Assembly: GCF_014696315.1 (NCBI RefSeq) | Contig: NZ_JACJPX010000036.1 | Coordinates: 1-64,000, forward strand | Origin: Calothrix membranacea FACHB-236 | Lineage (GTDB): Bacteria; Cyanobacteriota; Cyanobacteriia; Cyanobacteriales; Nostocaceae | Length of the DNA stretch: 64,000 bases | Direction: 5' to 3' | Shown: positions 36,586 through 46,525 of the stretch, piece after piece | Layout: every line of letters starts with the position of its first letter | Numbering within the stretch: position 1 is the first letter of the stretch | The notes under the pieces: generated by a model | Seen by the model: the letters and a program-made list of their open reading frames with translations, nothing else | The model's database searches: none | Told to the model about the DNA's origin: nothing | Position numbers and translations under genes: made by a program

Positions 36586-38826
36586 ATGAACCAACAATTC
36601 TCATCTGATAACCCCCAGGCAACTTTGGGAGCGGACATTAATATGATTGGGTGTAATCTGACAGATATCGCTTCATGCGAGAACACAACATATTTGCAGC
36701 AGGCTATTGATTATAGTCCTGTGGCGATGGTTATATTAAATCGGGAAATGCGCTATTTGGCGCTGAATCGCAAATGGTTAGAAAACTATCAAATTACCGA
36801 TAATGTAATTGGACTCAGCCACTACGAAGTATTTCCTGATATCCCTGAAGAATGGAAGCAGATTCATCAACAATGTTTAGCAGGAGCGATCGCACAACGA
36901 GATGAAGACCGCTATCTACGTGCTGATGGTTCTATTGAGTGGGTAAGCTGGTTAATACGTCCTTGGTATCAGGCTAAGGGTGAAATCGGTGGGCTGGTAA
37001 TGTTTAGTGAGAACATCACACAGCGTAAACAAGCTGAAGAAGACCTACGTGCCAGAAATTTGCTGTTGCGTTCTATTTTAGAAAGTACACCAGACTTTAT
37101 TGTTGTTAAAGATTGCCAAGGTCGTCATGTTGCCCTCAACTCCAATTTAGCTAAATTCTTGGGTAAGCCCATTAACGAGATTATTGGCAAAGACGATACT
37201 GAAGTATTACCCCTGGATGTAGCCAAGGAAATCATGGCGAAAGACCGCCAGATTTTGGCAACAGGAATGGTAGAGACTTACGAGGAAGAAGTATCTACTA
37301 ATGAATTTGGAGGAATTTTTCTGACCACAAAAGCTCCTTGGCGTGATGCTGAAGGCAAAATTCTGGGGATTATTGGTACAACAAGAAACATTACTGAACG
37401 CAAACAAGCTGAAATCGCCCTAGCCAAAGCTAAAGAAGCCGCAGAAGCAGCAAGCTATGCTAAAAGCGAATTCCTCGCCAATATGAGCCATGAATTGCGG
37501 ACTCCCCTCAACGGAATCTTAGGCTATGCCCAAATTCTGCAACGTTCCCAACACTTAGATGAAAAAGAGCGATCGCGTATTGATGTGATTTATCAGTGCG
37601 GTTCACATTTGCTGACTTTAATTAATGACATTCTGGATCTGTCAAAAATTGAAGCCCAGAAATTGGAGCTGATGCCGACTGATTTCCACTTACCAGCATT
37701 TTTGCAAGGTGTGGCAGAAATGTGTCGCATCCGCGCCGAACTCAAAAATATTAACTTTCAATATCAATTGGCTGCGGAATTACCTATTGGAATCCATGCC
37801 GATGAAAAACGCTTACGGCAAGTGTTAATTAATCTTTTGAGCAACGCCATCAAATTTACCGATACAGGTAGCGTGACTTTGACCGTTAGCTATGCCTCAG
37901 AAGGAAAAATTCGCTTTCAAGTCCGTGATACTGGTATGGGTATCCCTCAAGAAAAACTCCAAGTCATTTTTCAACCTTTTGAACAAGTAGGAAATCATCG
38001 ACAACAAACTGAGGGTACTGGATTAGGATTGGCAATTAGTCAAAAAATTGTCGAATTGATGGAAAGCAATATTGAGGTTCAAAGTCAAGTCAATGTTGGT
38101 AGTATTTTCTGGTTTGATGTTAACTTACCTGAAGCTGATGAGTGGGTCAAAACATCTCAAGCCGATCACAAAGGACAAATTATTGGTATTAAAAACTGCC
38201 GTCCTAAAATTCTGATTGTGGATGACAAATGGGCAAATCGCTCAGTCATTAACAATTTACTCAGTCCCATTGGCTTTGAGGTAGCCGAAGCAGTCAATGG
38301 ACAAGAGGGATGGCTGAAACTCTGGACATTTCAACCAGATATTGTCCTGACTGACTTATTGATGCCAGAAATAGATGGCTTTACCCTGATCAAGCGCATT
38401 CGTAAATCAGAAACATTCAAAAATATTGTGATTATTGTCTCATCAGCAAGTGTATTTGAAAGTGATCAACATCGCAGCTTAGAAGTAGGTGGAAATGATT
38501 TTTTACCCAAACCAGTACAGGCTACTGTTCTTTTGCAAAAATTGCAGAAACATCTGCATCTAGAGTGGCTTTATGAAGAGCAGAAAAATATACATCAGCG
38601 AGAGCTAGATCATACTGAGTTAATTGCTCCACCCATAGCCGAAATAGAAACTCTGTACAAGTTGGTAATGAAAGGTAATTTTAAGGGAATTATTAAACAA
38701 GCAGCCTTAATTCAACAAATGGATGTAAACTACATTCCCTTTGCCAAAAAGCTGCATGAACTAGCAAAAGGATATCAAGACCAAGATATCCTGACACTCA
38801 TTCAATCTTATAAGTCAAAGCTTTGA
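36586..38826 (+). CDS. hybrid histidine kinase (PAS-PAS-HisKA-HATPase-REC)
   Basis: 746 residues, cytoplasmic. PAS domains at ~35-150 and ~160-285, each ended by the (F/T)xxITxRKQAE linker. HisKA has phospho-acceptor His302 (NMSHELRTPLNG). The HATPase_c domain has the N-box (INLLSNAIKF), G1 (DTGMGIP) and G2 (GTGLGLAIS). REC is at ~540-660 with Asp590 (LTDLLMPEIDG). Short helical tail. No transmembrane segment, so it senses an intracellular cue through the PAS domains. It is followed 62 bp later by a second REC-kinase on the same strand. Confidence 0.95.
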   Translation: MNQQFSSDNPQATLGADINMIGCNLTDIASCENTTYLQQAIDYSPVAMVILNREMRYLALNRKWLENYQITDNVIGLSHYEVFPDIPEEWKQIHQQCLAGAIAQRDEDRYLRADGSIEWVSWLIRPWYQAKGEIGGLVMFSENITQRKQAEEDLRARNLLLRSILESTPDFIVVKDCQGRHVALNSNLAKFLGKPINEIIGKDDTEVLPLDVAKEIMAKDRQILATGMVETYEEEVSTNEFGGIFLTTKAPWRDAEGKILGIIGTTRNITERKQAEIALAKAKEAAEAASYAKSEFLANMSHELRTPLNGILGYAQILQRSQHLDEKERSRIDVIYQCGSHLLTLINDILDLSKIEAQKLELMPTDFHLPAFLQGVAEMCRIRAELKNINFQYQLAAELPIGIHADEKRLRQVLINLLSNAIKFTDTGSVTLTVSYASEGKIRFQVRDTGMGIPQEKLQVIFQPFEQVGNHRQQTEGTGLGLAISQKIVELMESNIEVQSQVNVGSIFWFDVNLPEADEWVKTSQADHKGQIIGIKNCRPKILIVDDKWANRSVINNLLSPIGFEVAEAVNGQEGWLKLWTFQPDIVLTDLLMPEIDGFTLIKRIRKSETFKNIVIIVSSASVFESDQHRSLEVGGNDFLPKPVQATVLLQKLQKHLHLEWLYEEQKNIHQRELDHTELIAPPIAEIETLYKLVMKGNFKGIIKQAALIQQMDVNYIPFAKKLHELAKGYQDQDILTLIQSYKSKL

Positions 38827-38834
38827 CAAACACC

Positions 38835-38860
38835 AAAAGACAGGATTAATCCTGCCTTTT
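38835..38860 (+). terminator. terminator hairpin between the two kinases
   Basis: CAGGATTAATCCTG palindrome at 38841-38854, extended by AAAAG on the left and CTTTT on the right. Probably partial termination after the first kinase. Confidence 0.6.
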
Positions 38861-38888
38861 CTGGGTTTCCACACGTCTGAGAGGTTGT

Positions 38889-40217
38889 ATGACTCTGGTA
38901 AGTGAACAAACGGCGACAGTTTTAATTGTTGATGATAATTCTGCGAATTTAGGTGTCTTATCTGATGCTCTGGATCAAGTTGGCTTAGAAGTATGTATAG
39001 CGAAATCTGGCAAAATAGCTTTAGAAAGGATTAAATATGTGATCCCAGATTTGATTTTACTGGACATCATGATGCCAGAAATGGATGGCTTTGAAACCTG
39101 TAATCATTTAAAAGCTAATCCTGTTACTAAAGATATTCCAGTCATCTTTATGACTGCATTCTCTGATACAGCTAACAAAGTCAAAGGTTTTGAAGTTGGG
39201 GCTGTAGATTATATTACTAAACCATTCCAACAGCAAGAAGTTTTATCAAGGGTTAAATTGCACCTCAAATTACATGATTTATCAGCAAAGCTAGAGCAAA
39301 AAAACGCTTTATTGGAACAAAAAGTTGCAGAAGTTAGCCTTGCATATCAAGACCTACAAGAAATGCAACTTAAGTTAATTCAAAGTGAAAAATTATCTAG
39401 CTTAGGACAGATGGTTGCTGGTATTGCCCATGAAATTAATAATCCAGTAAATTTCATTTATGGCAATCTCATTCATGCCAATGAATATACTCAAGAAGTA
39501 CTAAATCTCTTACACCTTTATCAAGAAGAATATCCCAGCCCCACACCTCGCATTCAAACAGGACTCGCTGAGATTGACCTAGATTTTATTCAAGAAGATT
39601 TATTAAAGCTGCTCAAATCAATGAATATTGGTGCAAAACGTATTCGCGATATTGTGCAGTCTATGCGGATTTTCTCTCGTGTTGATGAAGCCAACATGAA
39701 TGCAGTAAATATTCATGAGGGTATTGATAGCACACTGATAATTTTGAATTATCGCTTCAAGCCCAAACCAGATTGTCCCGGAATTGAATTGCTCAAAGAT
39801 TACAGTCAATTGCCACTTATTGATTGTTATGCTGGGCAACTTAATCAAGTATTTATGAATATTATTGCCAATGCTATCGATGCTTTAGATGAATATAATC
39901 AACAGCGTTCATTTGCAGAAATACAGCAGCAACCAAGCCGCATAGAAATTCGGACTACGATGATTGGTAAGGAATGGGTAGCTATTCACATTGCAGATAA
40001 CGGCCCAGGTATGAGTGAAGAAGTGAAAGCAAAGCTATTTGAACCATTTTTTACAACTAAATCTTCTGGTAAAGGAACTGGATTAGGATTATCAATAAGT
40101 CACCAGATTATTGTAGAAAAACATGGTGGAAATCTCTCTTGCCAATCCATACCTGGACAGGGAACAGAATTTGTAATTCAAATTCCCATTCATCAAAAAC
40201 TTAGCCGAGTGGCTTAA
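38889..40217 (+). CDS. REC-histidine kinase (receiver-coiled coil-HisKA-HATPase)
   Basis: 442 residues. N-terminal receiver (~10-128: [31 protein letters not shown]), a coiled coil (~130-170), then HisKA with His181 ([12 protein letters not shown]), and HATPase_c with the N-box ([11 protein letters not shown]), G1 (DNGPGMS) and G2 ([11 protein letters not shown]). The fused input receiver means another kinase phosphorylates it; the hybrid kinase just upstream is the natural candidate. Together they could form a phosphorelay. Soluble; no output gene adjacent. Confidence 0.94.
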   Translation: MTLVSEQTATVLIVDDNSANLGVLSDALDQVGLEVCIAKSGKIALERIKYVIPDLILLDIMMPEMDGFETCNHLKANPVTKDIPVIFMTAFSDTANKVKGFEVGAVDYITKPFQQQEVLSRVKLHLKLHDLSAKLEQKNALLEQKVAEVSLAYQDLQEMQLKLIQSEKLSSLGQMVAGIAHEINNPVNFIYGNLIHANEYTQEVLNLLHLYQEEYPSPTPRIQTGLAEIDLDFIQEDLLKLLKSMNIGAKRIRDIVQSMRIFSRVDEANMNAVNIHEGIDSTLIILNYRFKPKPDCPGIELLKDYSQLPLIDCYAGQLNQVFMNIIANAIDALDEYNQQRSFAEIQQQPSRIEIRTTMIGKEWVAIHIADNGPGMSEEVKAKLFEPFFTTKSSGKGTGLGLSISHQIIVEKHGGNLSCQSIPGQGTEFVIQIPIHQKLSRVA

Positions 40218-40240
40218 TCGTCAAGAGTCAATTCTTGTAG

Positions 40241-40260
40241 AGACGCGATTAATCGCGTCT
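40241..40260. repeat. palindrome AGACGCGATTAATCGCGTCT
   Basis: Perfect 20-bp palindrome after the second kinase. Related copies at 54351-54375 and 62741-62764 read GTACAGACGCGATTCATCGC. It can also act as a bidirectional transcript-end hairpin. Confidence 0.75.
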
Positions 40261-40358
40261 GTATTTAAAAAGTTTTTTATTTGTCATTGGGTAATTGGTA
40301 ATGGGGATTTTTTATTACTCCTGTACTTCCTTATCCCCAGTCCCCAATCCCTAAGCAG

Positions 40359-41870
40359 CTAAGGCAACCAAAAGTTCGGTAGGATAGATTCGCTCAATTG
40401 ACGGACTGTTTGGTTGAGCGATCGCGCCGCTTGTATGTGGGGTTCATCTGCTTCTACTGGTAAAATCTTAGCTGGCTGACCTGCGCCTAAATAGGAGATT
40501 ACTGAATTCGCTGCTGCTAAACCAGTAACGTAAGCTTTTTCCTGCGACCATGAACCATGAGGGGTGACAATCCAATCACCACTCATAAACACATTTGCAA
40601 AACTAGTTGTAGCTGGCAACATATAGCGATAACTCCCTGGTGCAAAATGAGTCACCGCATTTGGCAGGCGAATTACACTTCTATCAATCACCTTTGCTTC
40701 TCGAAAGGCTGGTATACAAGTTGTTAAATAACGCTGAACGATAGGCACAATTTCCTCATCACTTAAATTGAGGAATTGATTGGCATGATAAAAATCAGCT
40801 TCGATTACTGTTCCTGTTTCATTTTTATATTCATCATGGATGGCGTTTAAATCAAAAAATGTCCATCCTATAGTTGTATCAAACCCAAAACAGGCATTAG
40901 AAGGGCGGGGAATATCAATTTTGCGGTCAAACCATAAGCGAGTAGCTAAAACATCTATTGCCCCTAAATTATTTAAATTACGAAATTCTTCTCGATTTTG
41001 TAAGCTGGGGCTATTAGCAACTATTTTCTTCATCCCAGTAATGCCAACAGCAAAAATAACAGCATCGGCATCAAAAACTTCATCACCACAAACTACACCT
41101 GTGGCTCGATTATTACTATCTACAATTACATCTGTAACACGTTTTTGAGATAATACTTTTGCACCATATTTTTCAATAAGTTCTACCCAAGGACGGAATA
41201 TTTTTTCCCCAACAGTTCCTCGACACCAAACTACATCAAAATCTGCTTGATGTGCCAAAATAAAAAAGTACAACATTCCTAATGTAGCGGCGGCAGAACA
41301 TTGTTCACCAGGGGCAAACAAGCCTACCAATAACATTGGTTCAAAAGCTTCCTTATAAAGTCGTGCTGAAACCCCAAAGTCTTTGAATAATTCCCTGGCG
41401 GTGACAAAATCATAACGTCGCCAAGCATCAGGGGAATTATCAAAATCAACTACAGCATAAAGTAAAGGTAAGGCACTCAAACGGTCAATTAATGGTAGCC
41501 GTTGAAATTTAGTGTAAAGAAAAGTTCCTAAAGGAGTGGGTAGCCTTGGTAAGTTTTGAAAAATCGGTGATTCTACTTCTAATCCTGCAGGAGAATATTG
41601 AGCAGAACGAGTCCAAGTTGTAAAAGGATTAATTCCTAATTCATTGATGAGGGCAAAAATATTTCTGTAAGGATACCAAAAGCCATGTATACCCGCCTCT
41701 ACAGAACGTCCGGCGGCTGTTTTCCAACCTGCAACCAATCCCCCAGGATAAGGCCCAGCTTCTAGAAGCGTTACATCATATCCTTGTTTTGCCAGATGGT
41801 AGGTAGCCCCTAAACCAGCCCAACCTGCACCTACAACAACTACCCGTTTTTGTTGTGACTCTGCTTTCAT
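40359..41870 (-). CDS. carotenoid-desaturase-like FAD-dependent oxidoreductase
   Basis: 503 residues. FAD/NAD-binding VVVVGAGWAGLGATYHLA (10-27) with GGLVAGW and GIHGFWYPYRN, typical of the zeta-carotene desaturase/phytoene desaturase superfamily (COG3349). The C-terminal FAD motif is VFMSGDWIVTPHGSWSQEKAY. It is not CrtQ or CrtP by overall sequence, so the substrate (carotenoid, sterol-like or quinone) is open. Membrane-associated, as is usual for the family. Single gene, divergent from the following methyltransferase. Confidence 0.8.
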   Translation of the reverse strand: MKAESQQKRVVVVGAGWAGLGATYHLAKQGYDVTLLEAGPYPGGLVAGWKTAAGRSVEAGIHGFWYPYRNIFALINELGINPFTTWTRSAQYSPAGLEVESPIFQNLPRLPTPLGTFLYTKFQRLPLIDRLSALPLLYAVVDFDNSPDAWRRYDFVTARELFKDFGVSARLYKEAFEPMLLVGLFAPGEQCSAAATLGMLYFFILAHQADFDVVWCRGTVGEKIFRPWVELIEKYGAKVLSQKRVTDVIVDSNNRATGVVCGDEVFDADAVIFAVGITGMKKIVANSPSLQNREEFRNLNNLGAIDVLATRLWFDRKIDIPRPSNACFGFDTTIGWTFFDLNAIHDEYKNETGTVIEADFYHANQFLNLSDEEIVPIVQRYLTTCIPAFREAKVIDRSVIRLPNAVTHFAPGSYRYMLPATTSFANVFMSGDWIVTPHGSWSQEKAYVTGLAAANSVISYLGAGQPAKILPVEADEPHIQAARSLNQTVRQLSESILPNFWLP

Positions 41871-42181
41871 TGCAGACTAGCCTCCGATTATTGCTATCTA
41901 TAATTAAATTTAAAGTATCTGTAAACCGATGCTAACATTTCATCGTAAAATTACTGACGAATGCCAATAAGACTAGCCTATAGTAGCCATAAAAATTAGA
42001 TTATTAGCACAAGTTTTACCCTAAACAACCGCGATTTTAATGAATTATTAAATCAGGAAGTATTTTGATAATTATTTTATGTATTTTCAATGAATTAATC
42101 TCGATAAAATAGCACTTGCACTTAATAGTTGGTTAAGAGTATAACAGAAAAAATAGCTAGCTATTAATTAAGAATCTTCTT
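41871..42181. other. 311-bp gap, divergent promoters
   Basis: AT-rich region between the divergent oxidoreductase and methyltransferase genes; no element recognised. Confidence 0.5.
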
Positions 42182-43084
42182 ATGACTCAATTAGAAAAAT
42201 CTAGAAATAGCCTGAGTGACTTTCAGTTGCGGGATGGTATTTATTTTCCGCAGAACTATGAACATTTAAATAGTACTGAACACAAACAAAAATGGGATGA
42301 AATTGGTAAGACTTATTATGGTTCTCAAAAAATTGAGCAGCTTCCCGAAACATCAGCTATTAAACAAGATTACACTTTGCTAGGTGGCAAACCAGGCGGC
42401 ACATGGAATAAATTTCCTGTGAATAAGTCTGTAGATTCTATTCTAGAAATTGGTTGTGGTTACGGACGCGCTCCATTGCATCTTTCAAAGGATAAAAATC
42501 TGAGATGCCAAAAATATTATGCTATTGATATCTCCGAACCTTTACTTAGAAGATTAATTAAAGTAAAACAAGAATACGATTTTTTTCCTGGGGCTGAATT
42601 TAATATAATTTGTAACTCAGCAGAAATCTTACCTTTGGAAGATAACTCTATAGATTTAGTAATTTCTAATTGTGTTTTTATGCATATACCAGACGCACAA
42701 TTAAGAAACTTATTAGCTGAGATATTTCGGATACTTAAACCAGGCGGTAGCTTTGTATTTAATCATTCTTTTCACAACAAAGCTTGCCCATCTCATATTA
42801 TCCATAACTTCATTAGAAACCTTAACATATTTAGCAAAAATCCTATCTATCTCAAGCAATATTCAGCCCGAGAAGTAGAAGAAATGTTAAATAATGCTGG
42901 TATCAAAGCAAAATGTCCGCAATATACAGTGGAAGCAACAACAGAATATGCAATTTTGCCGGAAACTATCAAAGGTATTGCATTACCATTTGCAAAAGCA
43001 ATTAATAGAAGCTTGAAGCCTTCAGATGCTTGGAAAGAAACTTTAGCTTATGGTTTTAGTGCTTACAGCACTCCACTTGAATAG
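42182..43084 (+). CDS. class I SAM-dependent methyltransferase
   Basis: 300 residues. SAM-binding ILEIGCGYGRAPLHLS (~89-104), acidic motif II (YAIDISEPLLRRL), and the Methyltransf_11-type motif IV (NSIDLVISNCVFMHI) with LRILKPGGSFVFN. N-terminal ~80 residues (LRDGIYFPQNYEHLNS, KWDEIGKTYYGSQ) are specific to this group. Substrate unknown; small molecule or lipid is likely. Ends in a strong terminator, so it is monocistronic. Confidence 0.87.
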   Translation: MTQLEKSRNSLSDFQLRDGIYFPQNYEHLNSTEHKQKWDEIGKTYYGSQKIEQLPETSAIKQDYTLLGGKPGGTWNKFPVNKSVDSILEIGCGYGRAPLHLSKDKNLRCQKYYAIDISEPLLRRLIKVKQEYDFFPGAEFNIICNSAEILPLEDNSIDLVISNCVFMHIPDAQLRNLLAEIFRILKPGGSFVFNHSFHNKACPSHIIHNFIRNLNIFSKNPIYLKQYSAREVEEMLNNAGIKAKCPQYTVEATTEYAILPETIKGIALPFAKAINRSLKPSDAWKETLAYGFSAYSTPLE

Positions 43085-43110
43085 TAAATAAAATATTTTT
43101 TACTTATTTA

Positions 43111-43145
43111 GAAACCACTGTTAAACAGTGGTTTCTTTTTTATTT
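43111..43145 (+). terminator. rho-independent terminator
   Basis: GAAACCACTG (43111-43120), loop TTAAA, CAGTGGTTTC (43126-43135), then TTTTTTATTT. The clearest intrinsic terminator in the window, directly after the methyltransferase. Confidence 0.9.
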
Positions 43146-43267
43146 AGGCGCTCAAGGTTCAAAGGCTAAAATCCAAAAACTATTGGGTATAATCTTGAAT
43201 TATTTGTCCCCCTTCCCCCTTGTATTAAAACTGCCTTTATTGAAATAGATATTATTTATGCAAATTC

Positions 43268-43651
43268 TCAAATTGCAATGGTAGAAAAGCGATGCTCTAG
43301 ACGAGTTAGACGTTCTGAGTAATTTTTGATTACTTGTAGGGCAAATAAAGGCGTTTCTTGAACTGCGAAAATAAATCTTTGTTCATTAAGAAAAGCAAGC
43401 TGACAATTGGTTTTAGCAATAGCTGTATAAGTTCTATTTTTGATTCCTACAAGTACACCGATACCAAAAACTTCTCCTCCTTGAATTGTTTCTATAACTT
43501 TGTTATTGATGAATATCTCAACCTCTCCTGCTATGATGCCATACATAAAATCTCCCGCTTGTCCCTCTTCAAATATGACTTGTCCTGCTGAAAAGACTTG
43601 AGGATCTAGTTGTTTTTGGAAGATGCTGATTGTTTGTACAGGACTTAACAT
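43268..43651 (-). CDS. stand-alone cyclic-nucleotide-binding domain protein
   Basis: 127 residues: a single cNMP-binding beta-roll (FSAGQVIFEEGQAGDFMYGIIAGEVEIF, GGEVFGIGVLVGIKNRTYTAIAKTNCQL) and a C-helix (LQVIKNYSERLTRLE). The phosphate-binding cassette is GEVFGIGVLVGIKNRTYTA; the usual Glu of the cAMP-binding RxA motif is not evident, though Arg and Thr-Ala are kept in RTYTA. No DNA-binding or kinase part, so it would work as a regulatory subunit or sensor for another protein. Confidence 0.82.
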   Translation of the reverse strand: MLSPVQTISIFQKQLDPQVFSAGQVIFEEGQAGDFMYGIIAGEVEIFINNKVIETIQGGEVFGIGVLVGIKNRTYTAIAKTNCQLAFLNEQRFIFAVQETPLFALQVIKNYSERLTRLEHRFSTIAI

Positions 43652-43714
43652 GAAAAAACTCCTAATGCTCTATTTTTAGGCCTATTTGTGGCATTGTAAT
43701 TCTAGCTATCACAA

Positions 43715-43900
43715 ATGTATAGCAAGCAATACCCAATTAAGCACAATAATCTGACAGATGCAATAATAAAACTATACCCAAGAGGTATTGTAAGAAGATA
43801 CCCTTCATGGTCTTTTCAAACTATTTATGTACAAGAGACAGGGCGGACAACAAAAATCAGGAAGGTAGTTGATAAATCTTGGCTATTAACTGATGGTTAA
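43715..43900 (+). CDS. possible small protein, hypothetical
   Basis: A 61-codon frame with a compact basic sequence (IIKLYPRGIVRRYPSWSF, YVQETGRTTKIRKVVDKSW). No family, no clear ribosome-binding site. Charge and Trp/Tyr content look coding-like, but the length is small; it may be noise. Confidence 0.3.
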   Translation: MYSKQYPIKHNNLTDAIIKLYPRGIVRRYPSWSFQTIYVQETGRTTKIRKVVDKSWLLTDG

Positions 43901-44177
43901 GTATTCTCTAGACAGTGGCTCCTACTATCAATTCCACAGCAAATGCACAAGAATATCTCTTCTTTCAGTTATGAAAAATATCCGTTGTGGCAGTCAACAG
44001 TCAACAGTCAACGAATTTTGATGCGATATTTCACAAATCATTTAGGACTCCTATATGACTCTGGTTTTCAGACACAAAGATTAATAGCTAGAGAAATTTT
44101 TTGTCTGTAAGAGGGAGTGCAATTTATCAATTTGTCCGTTATCTTCAAATATAGAGTTTAATACAAATTAATGGACA

Positions 44178-44369
44178 ATGGATGACTCAATATTTATTAT
44201 ATTTCTTTCCTTTGGGTTTCTTTGGCTAGTAATGGGAGTTGTTGGTTGGATTGCTTTTCTAAAATCTGAAGGTGAAGAGATTAAGTTTGGTAAGTGGGGA
44301 CTGGTAGTTGCTATCCCCATCCTCATACCAATAATTATTACCTTAATTATTGGTGTGCTTTACCACTAA
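44178..44369 (+). CDS. small two-helix membrane protein
   Basis: 63 residues: hydrophobic helix (IFIIFLSFGFLWLVMGVVGW, ~5-24), a charged loop (LKSEGEEIKFGKW), and a second helix (LVVAIPILIPIIITLIIGVL). Hairpin membrane topology. No family recognised. Clean start and stop and strong helix pattern support it. Confidence 0.55.
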   Translation: MDDSIFIIFLSFGFLWLVMGVVGWIAFLKSEGEEIKFGKWGLVVAIPILIPIIITLIIGVLYH

Positions 44370-44401
44370 TTGAAGCATTAATTATTAAGTAGCATTTAGA
44401 A

Positions 44402-44607
44402 GTAGGGTGCGTTAGCCTACGGCATCAAGCAGCATGTGTGAATTGGTAGTTTATTGCTGAATTTTGATAATTTCTTAGTACAGAGTGTACTTAACGTCAG
44501 GACTGAAGTCCGGATTACGAAATAGTTTACATATTATAGGAATCCGATTTGATTTCTAAAAAAATCTCAGGGCACTGATGCGTTACGCTATCGCTAACGC
44601 ATCCTAC
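44402..44607. repeat. inverted-repeat-flanked dispersed element, 206 bp
   Basis: GTAGGGTGCGTTAGC (44402-44416) pairs 14/15 with GCTAACGCATCCTAC (44593-44607). Inside are TACGGCATCA and GGAATCCGATTTGAT (44539-44553), shared with the elements at ~18.7 and 26.9 kb. The right end also folds into a hairpin, GATGCGTTA / TAACGCATC (44577-44603). Confidence 0.7.
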
Positions 44608-45065
44608 GTCAACGGAGATTGTTGTTGTAAATAAAGCTGATCACAATACATTGCCCAAGCGAGACCAAACAAGCCGCTTAAAGAACCTGCGATCGCAGCT
44701 ATCATACCCCATCCCAGTGGCCCAGTCCACTGAGTAATCTCTTTCAGAACTGCTGTACTGGCTTTGCTGACAACATAAGCTGTCCCTGCGGCTGCAACTG
44801 TGACTAATCCTAATTCTGCCAAAATATCGATCAGTTCTTTTTGAGATAAATCCTCTGAAAAATAAATTTTCCAGATGTTGGTGTACATCAAAATATCAGA
44901 AGCAGTTAACAGAATTTGTTTAGGAAGTTCTCCGCCTGGAGTTGGCGTTGCTGAGGCTGTACCACTACCAACAGCATAAGTAGCGATCGCTAAAGCGGTG
45001 TCTAATCTTTTTTTGCCTAGACTACTCACAGACTTGTCTCCATAATTATCTAAGTACGCTGCCAC
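44604..45065 (-). CDS. small membrane protein, hypothetical
   Basis: 153 residues with a polar N-terminal half (LDNYGDKSVSSLGKKRLDTA, Ala/Thr/Pro stretch ATPTPGGELP), an amphipathic segment with YFSEDLSQKELIDILAELG, and a C-terminal pair of Gly/Ala-rich hydrophobic helices (~85-105 and 118-142). It vaguely recalls small EcsC/DUF697-type membrane proteins, but I do not assign it. Its stop codon lies at the end of a dispersed repeat. Confidence 0.6.
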   Translation of the reverse strand: MAAYLDNYGDKSVSSLGKKRLDTALAIATYAVGSGTASATPTPGGELPKQILLTASDILMYTNIWKIYFSEDLSQKELIDILAELGLVTVAAAGTAYVVSKASTAVLKEITQWTGPLGWGMIAAIAGSLSGLFGLAWAMYCDQLYLQQQSPLT

Positions 45066-45318
45066 TGTGGGAGTAAATATAATATAGCAATCCGATTTAA
45101 TTTATTAAATAGTGTAGTTGTGTTTGCCACAAAGTTGACTGTACTGCTACCAATGAGTGGTAGGGATTGGCCATAGTGGCTACCTGTAGGGTGAGAAATA
45201 AGGAAGTAGGGGAGAAGTAACTCATAACTGTTGACAAATGATAAAACCTAAACCCTAAATAAGCAATAACACAATTTTTATTAGCAAGTTTATTAATTAT
45301 TTAAAAATCAAGGTAAAA

Positions 45319-46407
45319 ATGATCAAGATTTTGGTGATTGAGGATGAAGAATCAATTCGAGAAAATGTCCAGGAACTCTTAGAAATGAAAAACTTTGAAG
45401 CCATTACAGCAGAGAATGGTGTAATTGGTGTCCAGAAGATAAAAGAGCAAATTCCAGATTTAATTCTTTGTGATGTCATGATGCCAGAATTAGATGGCTA
45501 TGGCGTTTTGAGATTTTTGCAACAAAATGTAGCTACTGCACATATTCCTTTAATTTTTCTCACGGCTAAAGCTGACAAGTTAGATTTACGCCAAGGTATG
45601 GAATTAGGGGCTGATGATTATTTAACAAAACCCTTTACTTCCAAACAATTACTGAAAGCGATCGCAATTCGATTAGAAAAACAAGATGCTATCAATAGAC
45701 AATCTCAAAAACAAATAGAAGAGTTAAGGAGTAATATTACACTGTCTCTTCCTCATGAGTTACATACATCGTTGAATGGCATTATTGGATTGTCGGAATT
45801 GCTGATAGAAGACTACAATTCGATGGATAAAGGCGAAGTCTTAGAAATGCTAGAGTTAATTAATATATCTGGCAAGAGATTATATAGATTAACTCAAAAT
45901 TTTTTACTCTATGCAGAGCTAGAATTATTAGCAAAAAATCCTGAAGAAATAAAAGCGCTACGAAATGAATTACATCAAAGTGATTCTCAGAAAATTATTA
46001 CGGAAATTGCTTTAGAAAAAGCTCAACAGTCAGGTAGAGAAGCTGATTTACATTTAGATTTACAAGATATTAGAGTTAAAATTTCTGAACCAAACTTAAA
46101 GAGAATAGTTATAGAAATTATTGATAATGCTTTTAAGTTCTCGCCGCCAGGTACTCCTGTACATATAATCAGCAAACTCAATGGAGATAATTTTAATTTA
46201 GATGTGATTGATTGTGGACGAGGTATAAGCAGTGATGAGATTGCGGCTCTGGGTGCTTATATGCAATTTGGGCGTAAACTCTACGCGCAGGAAGGCTTGG
46301 GATTAGGACTAATTATTGCGAAAAAATGTGTTGAAATTTATGGAGGAGAATTGAAAATCAATACAATTCCAGGAAAGCATACTATTGTTAGTTTTACTCT
46401 GCCATAG
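45319..46407 (+). CDS. REC-histidine kinase with divergent H-box
   Basis: 362 residues. Receiver at ~3-120 (ILVIEDEESIREN, LCDVMMPELDGYG, KPFTSKQL). HisKA-like helices follow with His146 in SLPHELHTSLNG, where the usual SHELRTPLNG is altered. HATPase_c: N-box IEIIDNAFKFS, G1 DCGRGIS, G2 QEGLGLGLIIAKK. No sensor domain; input is via the receiver. Together with the two kinases at 36.6-40.2 kb it makes this a signalling-rich segment. Confidence 0.88.
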   Translation: MIKILVIEDEESIRENVQELLEMKNFEAITAENGVIGVQKIKEQIPDLILCDVMMPELDGYGVLRFLQQNVATAHIPLIFLTAKADKLDLRQGMELGADDYLTKPFTSKQLLKAIAIRLEKQDAINRQSQKQIEELRSNITLSLPHELHTSLNGIIGLSELLIEDYNSMDKGEVLEMLELINISGKRLYRLTQNFLLYAELELLAKNPEEIKALRNELHQSDSQKIITEIALEKAQQSGREADLHLDLQDIRVKISEPNLKRIVIEIIDNAFKFSPPGTPVHIISKLNGDNFNLDVIDCGRGISSDEIAALGAYMQFGRKLYAQEGLGLGLIIAKKCVEIYGGELKINTIPGKHTIVSFTLP

Positions 46408-46525
46408 TTAAAGTATATTTAATCTTTTTCATAATAAATTTGGCAAAAATTATTGATGTTTATAATTAGTAGATAAGATGCTTATTTTATAGAATTTATA
46501 TTATTAGTTACTGTAATTATAATAA

